DNA of 64,000 nucleotides from an uncultured Treponema sp. GTDB taxonomy: Bacteria; Spirochaetota; Spirochaetia; Treponematales; Treponemataceae. Both the position numbers and the translations under genes were made by a program. A model generated the notes under the pieces. It was not told the DNA's origin, searched no databases, and saw only the letters and a program-made list of their open reading frames with translations. This document shows positions 34,187-41,466 of the stretch, piece after piece; the first letter of the stretch is position 1; every line of letters starts with the position of its first letter. The stretch spans positions 18,818 through 82,817 of the forward strand of contig CALFIX010000049.1 in the NCBI GenBank assembly GCA_937877515.1, read 5' to 3'.

Positions 34187-35269
34187 ATGAGAGAGGAAAA
34201 GTCAGCAAAGTCAAAGCGAAGAACGCTTATTGCCTGCATAACGGTATTTTGCGTGCTTTATATAATTTTTGCATTAAAGCCTTTAGGTTCTGAGCTGCAT
34301 CTAACTCCTGAGTGGACTATAGATATGAATAGTGTTTCTTCAGTAGAAGAAGATGAAGAACTCATACCGTTTCGACTGGGGCAGAATATGGGGTACTTTA
34401 CAAGGGATGGCAAAATTTCTTCCTGTATGACTTTTCCCTTTAAGTCTGCGATTTCAAAAAATTATTACGCTTCTTACGGAGCAACCTCTAATTCTGTAGA
34501 TTTTTATTCACCGCGCGGCGAAAAGTGCGGTACGATAAATGAATATGGTTTTCCATTTTTTGAAGAAGACCGCATTTATGTCTTTTTACCGGGCGGAAGC
34601 TCTTTCGTAGAATGTAATGGTGACGGCGAAAGACTCTGGCTTTACGAGCATTATGCTCCTGTTACAGCTTTTTCTTCCAGTAACGGCGGAACTGTTGCAG
34701 GTTTTGCTGACGGAAAAATCGTTTCCTTTTATCCGGATGGAAAAGTAAACCAGCAGTTTGTTCCCGGCGGTAGTGCGGTAAGCGTTATTTTAGGTGTGGA
34801 TATTTCTCGGGACGGTGAGAAAATTGCAGCAGTTTCGGGGCAGAAGCCTCAACGTATTGTGGTTGCAGAAAAGAATGGCTCTCACTCTAGGGTAATTTTT
34901 CATGAAAATATTGACTCTCCTTGTGCAGGTCAGGTAAAGGTAAGGTTCAGTCTTAGCGGTAAAACTGTTTTCTATGACACAAAAGATAGCTTGGGTATAG
35001 TGGACTTGAGCAATGAAAATCATCCAAAAAGTTATAGCGTTCCGTTAAAGGGTGTTGTTTCTCAAATAGAAGAATCAAAGGAAAATTCCCTTGTGTATAT
35101 TTTAAGCCGTGATAGCGGAGAGTATACTGTTACTGTTCTGGAGCCTTACGATCATGTTGTGTCTTCGTTTACTTTTAAGGCGCATAATGCCTTTATACAG
35201 GTACGTGGTAATGCTCTTTTTGTTGGTAAAGATAATAAAATTTCCTGCCTTACTGTATTAAGAAGGTAA
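34187..35269 (+). CDS. Membrane-anchored protein with beta-propeller-like repeats
   Basis: A 360-residue protein with a basic N-terminus and one membrane helix (about 13-30). The remainder consists of repeated four-stranded units, e.g. GTVAGFADGKIVSFYPDGKV and LGVDISRDGEKIAAVSGQKPQRIVVAEKNGS, which resemble WD40/PQQ-type propeller blades. No enzyme motif is seen. It starts nine bases after the sulfhydrylase gene and is followed after 15 bases by an exported peptidase-like gene. The three are probably cotranscribed, though a shared function is not evident. Confidence 0.6.
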   Translation: MREEKSAKSKRRTLIACITVFCVLYIIFALKPLGSELHLTPEWTIDMNSVSSVEEDEELIPFRLGQNMGYFTRDGKISSCMTFPFKSAISKNYYASYGATSNSVDFYSPRGEKCGTINEYGFPFFEEDRIYVFLPGGSSFVECNGDGERLWLYEHYAPVTAFSSSNGGTVAGFADGKIVSFYPDGKVNQQFVPGGSAVSVILGVDISRDGEKIAAVSGQKPQRIVVAEKNGSHSRVIFHENIDSPCAGQVKVRFSLSGKTVFYDTKDSLGIVDLSNENHPKSYSVPLKGVVSQIEESKENSLVYILSRDSGEYTVTVLEPYDHVVSSFTFKAHNAFIQVRGNALFVGKDNKISCLTVLRR

Positions 35270-35284
35270 TGAGGTGTGTCTGTG

Positions 35285-36151
35285 ATGCGTAAAAATATTT
35301 TAAAAGTGTTTTCATTATTCTTTTTTTCTCTAAATGTTTTTGCCTTTGACTGGCCTCAGCATGAAACTGCTTCCGATTCATTTTTTTCGTATTTTGGGCA
35401 GCTTAGGGGAAGTACCATAAGTTCGTCTTTAGTTTTTAGGGACAGTTCTGACGTAAAAGCTTCCGATTCCGGAGAAGTTGCAATTTACATTAGAGAGCAC
35501 AGCGACGATTTTGGCTGGTTTGAGTCTACTTTAGGAAGTGCGCTTGTTCTTTCTCATGCAGATTCAATAATGACTGTTTACGGAAACTTAGATGAAGGTA
35601 CTGTTTCTTCCTTAATCTTAGAGTCTGACCATGTAGACACCGGAATGTTTATTGGAGAAAGCGGTAACTCCGCATGGCAAAACGGAGAAAACAGCCTGGA
35701 GTTCCAGGTGTTTGACGTAAAAAATTCTACATCAATAAATCCTCGTGTCCTTATGCCGAGAGTGGGAAAGGAATTGTCCCTTAACGTAGGCGATCTGACT
35801 TTACGGGGCAAAAATGGCGCAGATCACCGTCTTGTATGGGAAAAGTATTTTCCCAGCGGTACATACAGTCTTTACCGCGAAAGGCAGGATGTTGCAGTTC
35901 CTTACCGCACGGTTGTTGCGATAAACGGTGCTACTGTAGAAAGTATTTCTTATGATACGCTTTCAGAAAAGAACGGCCGCCTTTGTGCTGGAGGAAACGA
36001 TTATTATCCTGTAGAAGTCCTATACCCCGATTCTAAAAAACAGCTTCTGGCAAATATCCTTCTGACTCGCGGTCATAATACTCTTTCCGTTACTGTAACG
36101 GACATACTTGGCGCAAGTCATACCCTTACGTATAACATTGACGTTAATTAA
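35285..36151 (+). CDS. Exported M23/LytM-like protein lacking catalytic histidines
   Basis: A 288-residue protein with a signal peptide ending near VFAFDW. Residues about 45-110 follow the order of an M23 (LytM) domain: a first strand SSSLVFRDS, then VKASDSGEVAIYI, FESTLGSALVLSHADSIMTVYGNLD. The catalytic HxH near the end of the family motif is YGN here, and the first HxxxD is also not visible, so it is probably an inactive relative that binds peptidoglycan or activates amidases. The remainder is beta-rich. The ATG at 35285 is preferred over in-frame GTGs at 35276 and 35282 because GAGG lies ten bases before it. Confidence 0.6.
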   Translation: MRKNILKVFSLFFFSLNVFAFDWPQHETASDSFFSYFGQLRGSTISSSLVFRDSSDVKASDSGEVAIYIREHSDDFGWFESTLGSALVLSHADSIMTVYGNLDEGTVSSLILESDHVDTGMFIGESGNSAWQNGENSLEFQVFDVKNSTSINPRVLMPRVGKELSLNVGDLTLRGKNGADHRLVWEKYFPSGTYSLYRERQDVAVPYRTVVAINGATVESISYDTLSEKNGRLCAGGNDYYPVEVLYPDSKKQLLANILLTRGHNTLSVTVTDILGASHTLTYNIDVN

Positions 36152-36162
36152 ATTTTTTTCTG

Positions 36163-36191
36163 TTGACACGTTTTGTTTCATTTGGTATATT
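36163..36191 (+). promoter_or_regulatory. Strong promoter of the rimP-nusA-infB operon
   Basis: A perfect TTGACA (36163-36168) and TATATT (36186-36191) are spaced 17 bases apart. The start site is expected near 36198. Confidence 0.85.
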
Positions 36192-36222
36192 CACAAGTAC
36201 ATTTTAATAAACTTGTTAAGAT

Positions 36223-36248
36223 GGAGCCCCTGCAAAGGCTCCTTTTTT
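36223..36248 (+). terminator. Leader terminator/attenuator before rimP
   Basis: GGAGCC (36223-36228) pairs with GGCTCC (36237-36242), followed by six T (36243-36248). It sits in the operon's 5' leader, after a first hairpin ACAAGT/ACTTGT (about 36193-36216) and 24 bases before rimP. Read-through must therefore be allowed or regulated. Confidence 0.75.
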
Positions 36249-36271
36249 GTTAGTTAGGGAGTTTTATAAAC

Positions 36272-36739
36272 TTGGACTACATTCCTTGCGAAACAGTTCC
36301 GCATTTTAGTGAGTGTTCAGAGATAGTTTCTGCACTCGGTTTTACTTTGGTTGAACTTCAGATTGTTCCACAAAAAGAATCTGTTCATGTAACTGTTGTC
36401 ATTGCTTCAAAAGATCTGAAGCATGATATCGGGGTGTCTGATTGCTCAAAAGTTCATCATGCCCTGGAAGCCCGTATTGTAGAATTTATTCACAGAAGTG
36501 AAGATGAGCTTTACATGGAAGTTTCTTCTCCCGGACTTGAGCGCAATATAAAGAATGCGGCAGAATTTGCTTTTTTTACGGGACGCGAGGTTAGAGTCTG
36601 GGATAAAAATATTACTGACTGGGTGAGGGGTATCATAAAGAGTTCAGATGCTCAGTCTGTTACATTGCAACTTGAAGACGGCAGTGAGAAAACTGTTGCC
36701 TACATAGATATTGCTAAGGCAAAATTTATACACTTATAA
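36272..36739 (+). CDS. rimP: Ribosome maturation factor RimP
   Basis: A 155-residue protein with the RimP two-domain pattern: an N-terminal alpha/beta domain with LGFTLVELQIV, VSDCSKVHHALEARI and YMEVSSPGLERNIKNAAEFAFFTGREVRV, then an Sm-like C-terminal barrel. It assists 30S subunit maturation. The start is TTG, ten bases after AGGGAG (36256-36261); no ATG or GTG fits. It is first in the conserved rimP-nusA-infB order. Confidence 0.9.
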   Translation: MDYIPCETVPHFSECSEIVSALGFTLVELQIVPQKESVHVTVVIASKDLKHDIGVSDCSKVHHALEARIVEFIHRSEDELYMEVSSPGLERNIKNAAEFAFFTGREVRVWDKNITDWVRGIIKSSDAQSVTLQLEDGSEKTVAYIDIAKAKFIHL

Positions 36740-36751
36740 GGGAGGCTTGTT

Positions 36752-38185
36752 ATGTCAGAAATGGCAGATGCAATCCATGCACTTATTGCAGAAAAAGGCG
36801 TAAGTGAGGATTCAGTCAAGCGAACAGTAGAGAATGCAATTAAGGCGGCTTACAAACGTACTTACGGACAGTCAGAAAACTGTATCGTAAAGTTTGCAGA
36901 TGATTTATCAGAAGTTTATGTTTATGCACGTAAAACAATTGTAGACGGCGTTTACGATCCTTCTCAGGAAATTGAGCTTGAAGAAGCTTTGCAGTATAGC
37001 GAAGAATGTGAAGTTGGAGACGAAATAGATATTCTCTTAGACCCTCATAATTTTGAACGCTCTGCAGTTTCTACAGGTAAGCAGACTGCTCATCAGGGAC
37101 TTAACGAAAGCTTTAAGGAAAATCTTTATAGTGAATACAAGGATAAAATTGGTGAAATCATAATCGGTTATTACCAGAGAGAACACAATGGAAGCATTTA
37201 TGTAGATCTCGGTAAGGTAGAGGGATTCCTTCCTTCTAAGTTTCAGAGTCCTCGCGAAACCTATGAAAAAAATGACCGCATTAAGGCTTTAATTACAGAT
37301 ATTAAACGTACGAACAACGGCATACAGCTTGTTTTAAGCCGTACAGATCCAAAATTTGTAGAAAATATTGTAGAGCTTGAAGTTCCTGAAGTTCAGGATA
37401 AGACAATAGAAATTTACAAGGTTGTTCGTGAAGCCGGTTACCGCACAAAGATTGCAGTTTATTCTAACAAGGCTGGCGTAGACGCGGTAGGTTCCTGTGT
37501 AGGTATAAAAGGTCAGCGTATTCAGAATGTTATCCGCGAATTGGAAGGCGAAAAGATTGATGTCCTTGAATACAACGAAGACCCTCATGTATTTATTGCA
37601 AATGCCCTTTCACCTGCAGAAGTAAAGCGTGTTGTTATTAAAGACGCAGAAAAAAGAGAAGCTCTGGCTGTTGTAAGCGATGAGGCATTCTCTCTTGCAA
37701 TTGGTAAGCAGGGGCAGAATGTACGTCTTGCAAATAAGCTTTGCGACTGGAACATAGATGTTAAGACAGAGGACCAGGTTTCTGAAGCAGATCTTACAGA
37801 AAATGAAAATCTTCGTGCTGCTGCAGAAGAGCTCTTTACGGAAAATCCGGAAGAAGAAGTTGCATTGGTAAGTGAACTTCCTGGCGTAGATGAGCGTGTT
37901 GCAGAAATCTTAAGAAACAGCGGTCTTGATGATATAGAAGTATTTGTAAATGCTGTAGAAGACGGTTCTGTACAGAAGATAGAAGGTCTTACACAGGATG
38001 ATATAGAAACTCTTAATAAGATTATCAGCGAAAACGTAGAGTTTGCTGATGAAGATGAGGTTTCGGAAGAAGAGGGAGAGGCAGAGGAAGAAGAGTATTT
38101 CTGTCCTGACTGCGGTGCAAAAATCTCTCTGGATATGACACACTGCCCAGCATGCGGTGTTGAACTGGTTTTTGAGGAAAACTAA
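36752..38185 (+). CDS. nusA: Transcription factor NusA with C-terminal zinc ribbon
   Basis: A 477-residue NusA. The N-terminal RNA-polymerase-binding domain spans about 1-120, S1 about 130-200 (IIIGYYQREHNGSIYVDLGKVEGFLPS), and KH1/KH2 about 205-345 (GSCVGIKGQRIQNVIREL; AIGKQGQNVRLANKL). One helix-hairpin-helix repeat (about 365-425) follows. After a very acidic linker, the C-terminus is a four-cysteine zinc ribbon (CPDCG at 451-455, CPACG at 465-469), which standard NusA proteins lack. NusA controls pausing, termination and antitermination. The spacing to rimP is 12 bases. Confidence 0.95.
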   Translation: MSEMADAIHALIAEKGVSEDSVKRTVENAIKAAYKRTYGQSENCIVKFADDLSEVYVYARKTIVDGVYDPSQEIELEEALQYSEECEVGDEIDILLDPHNFERSAVSTGKQTAHQGLNESFKENLYSEYKDKIGEIIIGYYQREHNGSIYVDLGKVEGFLPSKFQSPRETYEKNDRIKALITDIKRTNNGIQLVLSRTDPKFVENIVELEVPEVQDKTIEIYKVVREAGYRTKIAVYSNKAGVDAVGSCVGIKGQRIQNVIRELEGEKIDVLEYNEDPHVFIANALSPAEVKRVVIKDAEKREALAVVSDEAFSLAIGKQGQNVRLANKLCDWNIDVKTEDQVSEADLTENENLRAAAEELFTENPEEEVALVSELPGVDERVAEILRNSGLDDIEVFVNAVEDGSVQKIEGLTQDDIETLNKIISENVEFADEDEVSEEEGEAEEEEYFCPDCGAKISLDMTHCPACGVELVFEEN

Positions 38186-38200
38186 GGAAGGCGAAATAGT

Positions 38201-41083
38201 ATGGCGGATGAAGTAGAAAAGAAGCCCGGATTTGTATTGAATAAAAGAGAAAAGAAAAGTGAAAGCCCCAGTGAGCAGACTCAAGCTGCTCAGCCTAAGA
38301 AAAAGGTTGTTGTAGTACGCTCTAAAAAGCCTGGAGCGGGTGGCGTTCATGTTGTTGCAAAAAAGGCTCCTGATTCATCTGCCGCACAAAGTTCTTCTAA
38401 TGCAGAAAATCAAAAGCCGGTTATAAAGGAAAATAAAGCTACGGAAGCTTCTCCTGAAACAAAGCCAGCAGAAGCTGCTCCTGTGCCTAAAAAAGAAGCT
38501 GAAGAAAAGTCTGTTTCAAAAGAAACAGGACGTTCTGAGCGTGGAAGCGAAAAAGGATCTAGGCCTCAGAGAAGCGGTTCATCATCCGTTTCTTCTTTTC
38601 AAACAAGCAGGCCTAATGTCAGAGCCGGTAACTTAAGTGGTGGTCCGCACGGTCGTTATGGAAATAACGGTGGCTATGGCAGAAACAACGGTTCTTCCGG
38701 CGGTTTTACAGGTGCTCAGGCTCGGGAAGGATACCAGAATAGAGAACGTTCCGGAAACTTCCAGGGTAACAGAAACTCAGGTCAGTCTGGCTATGGTCAG
38801 AACCGCGGTGGCTTTAATGGTCAGGGCGGACGCTCCGGTTATAATAATGGTCAGGGCGGACGATCCGGCGGCTTTAACGGTCAGTGCGGACGTTCTTCTG
38901 GCTTTGCAGGTCAGGGACGCGGAGGCTTTAATGGTCAGGGTGGAAGCCGTCCTGGTTCAGGAGGATTTTCTCCTCGTTCGGGAATGGGGACTCCCCGCCC
39001 GACTTTTGGAAATGCAAGTCAGCTTGCAGGAAATAAGGCTCCTGCAAAGAAAGCATTCAAAGGTAAGAAACAGGTTTATAACAGAAAAGATCAGGAACAG
39101 GCTTTTGATGAAGACGAGCTTTATCAGAACAAAAAAAAGGAAGTTACTGTAGCCAGTGCAGTTCCTGATAAAATTGATATTTTTGAAACTATTACAGTTG
39201 CAGACCTTGCAAAGAAGATGAATCTCAAAGCCGGCGAAATTATTGCAAAGCTTATGAGTATGGGTATGATGGTTACAATTAACCAGAGTATTGACAGCGA
39301 CACTGCAACCATTTTAGCAAGTGAATACAACTGTGAAGTTCACCTGGTAAGTCTTTACGATGAAACCGTTATAGAAAGCGAAAAGGGCGAAGATTCAACT
39401 GTAAAACTTCGTCCTCCGATTGTTACTGTCATGGGTCACGTTGACCATGGTAAGACAAAGACATTGGACGCCATCCGCAATACAAATGTTGTAGCCGGTG
39501 AAGCCGGTGGTATTACTCAGAAGATTGGTGCTTACCAGGTTACAACTCCAAAGGGTGTAATTACATTCTTAGATACTCCTGGTCACGAAGCATTCACAAT
39601 GATGCGTGCCCGTGGTGCTCAGGTTACAGATATTGTTGTTCTGGTTGTTGCAGCTGATGACGGTGTCATGCCTCAGACATTGGAAGCAATTAGCCATGCA
39701 AAGGATGCAAAGGTACCTATTATTGTTGCAGTTAACAAAATAGATAAGCCTGAGGCAAATCCTGACCGTGTAATGACTCAGCTTTCTGAACACGGGCTTA
39801 CACCGGAAGCCTGGGGTGGAGACACTCAGTATGTAAATATTTCTGCCCTCAAGAGGGAAGGTATAGATGACCTTCTTGATGCCATTTTAGTTCAGGCAGA
39901 GGTTTTAGAGTTAAAGGCTCAGTATGACTGCCGTGCAGAAGGTAAAGTTCTTGAAAGCCGCATTGACCAGGGACGCGGTGTTGTTGCAAGCGTTGTTGTT
40001 GAACGCGGAACTTTACGCACCGGAGATCCTTTTGTTGCAGGTATTTATTCTGGACGTGTAAGAGCCCTCTTTGATGACCACGGAAACAAAATAAAAGAGG
40101 CAACTCCTGCAATGCCTGTAGAGGTTTTAGGTATAGAAAGCATGCCTAACGCAGGGGATCCTTTCCAGGTTACTGAAACAGAAAAAGATGCACGTGTGTT
40201 TGCTGCAAAAAGACAGGAACTTAAACGTTTTGAAGACGCAAAAGCAGTTAAGCGTGTTAATATTGATAACCTTTACTCAACTATTGAACAGCGCGAAGTT
40301 AAAGAGCTTAAGCTTATCATTAAGGCAGACTTACAGGGTAGTGCGGAAGCACTTAAGACTTCCCTTGAAAAGCTTTCTACATCTGAAATCCGCGTAGCAG
40401 TCATTCACTCTAGTGCGGGTGCCATTAACGAAAGTGATGTTTCTTTGGCTGCAAGTGATGATAACGCAATCATTATTGGCTTTAACGTACGTCCGACACC
40501 TAAAGCAAAGCTTCTTGCAGATAAGGAAGCTGTAGAAATCCGCAAGTACAGCATTATCTACAAGTGTGTTGAAGAAATTCAGCAGGCTATGGAAGGTATG
40601 CTCCAGCCGGATACAAAAGAAGAAGTTACAGGTATGCTTGAAGTTAGAAACACATTCCGTGTTCCTAAGGTTGGCGTTATTGCAGGATGTTACGTTACAG
40701 ACGGTGTTGTTAAAAAGACAAGCAGCATAAACCTTATCAGAGATGGTGTTGTAAAGTTTACGGGAAAGGTTTCTTCTCTAAAGAGATTCAAGGAAGATGC
40801 AAAAGAAGTTCGTGAAGGTTATGAATGTGGTCTTGGTATAGAAAACTGGCAGGACATTCAGGTTGGAGACCAGATAGAAGCCTTTGAATTTGTAGAAGTA
40901 AAACGTAAACTTGGTCAGGCACTTGTAGACGAAAGAGCCCAGGTAGAAAAAGCTGTTCGCGAAAGAGAACAAGCTGCTGCTCAGAAAGCTAAAGAAGAAG
41001 AAGCTTTAAGGGCAGAAGAAGAGAGAGCCGCTAAAGAAGCCGGTAAAGCTGCAAAAAGAGCTCAAGAGGAGAAGGCTGAATAA
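38201..41083 (+). CDS. infB: Translation initiation factor IF-2 with Gly/Arg-rich N-terminus
   Basis: A 960-residue IF-2. The GTPase begins near residue 408 with VTVMGHVDHGKT and continues with DTPGHEAF and NKIDKPEAN. Beta-barrel domains II and IV and the linker helix follow, and the tail is an Ala/Glu/Lys-rich coiled coil. The N-terminal 270 residues are low-complexity: first Lys/Ala/Glu-rich, then (about 145-267) Gly/Arg/Asn/Gln-rich with repeated FNGQGGRSG-type units resembling RGG boxes. IF-2 brings fMet-tRNA to the 30S subunit. Its stop overlaps the start of rbfA (TAATG). Confidence 0.96.
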   Translation: MADEVEKKPGFVLNKREKKSESPSEQTQAAQPKKKVVVVRSKKPGAGGVHVVAKKAPDSSAAQSSSNAENQKPVIKENKATEASPETKPAEAAPVPKKEAEEKSVSKETGRSERGSEKGSRPQRSGSSSVSSFQTSRPNVRAGNLSGGPHGRYGNNGGYGRNNGSSGGFTGAQAREGYQNRERSGNFQGNRNSGQSGYGQNRGGFNGQGGRSGYNNGQGGRSGGFNGQCGRSSGFAGQGRGGFNGQGGSRPGSGGFSPRSGMGTPRPTFGNASQLAGNKAPAKKAFKGKKQVYNRKDQEQAFDEDELYQNKKKEVTVASAVPDKIDIFETITVADLAKKMNLKAGEIIAKLMSMGMMVTINQSIDSDTATILASEYNCEVHLVSLYDETVIESEKGEDSTVKLRPPIVTVMGHVDHGKTKTLDAIRNTNVVAGEAGGITQKIGAYQVTTPKGVITFLDTPGHEAFTMMRARGAQVTDIVVLVVAADDGVMPQTLEAISHAKDAKVPIIVAVNKIDKPEANPDRVMTQLSEHGLTPEAWGGDTQYVNISALKREGIDDLLDAILVQAEVLELKAQYDCRAEGKVLESRIDQGRGVVASVVVERGTLRTGDPFVAGIYSGRVRALFDDHGNKIKEATPAMPVEVLGIESMPNAGDPFQVTETEKDARVFAAKRQELKRFEDAKAVKRVNIDNLYSTIEQREVKELKLIIKADLQGSAEALKTSLEKLSTSEIRVAVIHSSAGAINESDVSLAASDDNAIIIGFNVRPTPKAKLLADKEAVEIRKYSIIYKCVEEIQQAMEGMLQPDTKEEVTGMLEVRNTFRVPKVGVIAGCYVTDGVVKKTSSINLIRDGVVKFTGKVSSLKRFKEDAKEVREGYECGLGIENWQDIQVGDQIEAFEFVEVKRKLGQALVDERAQVEKAVREREQAAAQKAKEEEALRAEEERAAKEAGKAAKRAQEEKAE

Positions 41084-41466
41084 TGGGTCAGTTTAGATTA
41101 CAGAAGCTTGGCGAGCAGATTCGTGAAGAAATTGCTTCCATGCTTCTAAAACATGAAATAAAGGATCCCCGGGTAAATGAGTTTTTAAGCATAAATCGTG
41201 TAGAAGTTGTTGCAGATTTGGCTTACGCAAAGGTTTATGTTTCGTCTTTCTTAGATGATAAGTCTGTAGAAAGAGGAGTTGAAGGCTTAAACTCTGCGGC
41301 AGGTTATATTCAGTCCTGCGTTGCAAAGAGAATTTCTACATATCGTTTTCCTCACCTGACTTTTGTTGCTGATTTTAGCATGAAAGAAGGTTACAAGATG
41401 GTGCAAAAATTAGATGCTCTTACAAAAGAAAGGGAAGAATTAGAAGCTAATGGCAAAGAAGAATAA
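41083..41466 (+). CDS. rbfA: Ribosome-binding factor A
   Basis: A 127-residue protein with the RbfA KH-like fold: LGEQIREEIASMLLKHEIKDPRV, then VEVVADLAYAKVYVS and FPHLTFVAD. It binds the 30S subunit during late maturation and in cold adaptation. Its start shares bases with the infB stop, and its last 17 bases overlap truB-ribF, so three genes are translationally linked. Confidence 0.93.
   Translation: MGQFRLQKLGEQIREEIASMLLKHEIKDPRVNEFLSINRVEVVADLAYAKVYVSSFLDDKSVERGVEGLNSAAGYIQSCVAKRISTYRFPHLTFVADFSMKEGYKMVQKLDALTKEREELEANGKEE

Noticed and set aside
38637..39152. 171-codon plus-strand frame within infB
   Set aside because: It is an alternate reading of the Gly/Arg-rich repeat (Val/Met/Arg-rich nonsense) and overlaps a well-supported gene.
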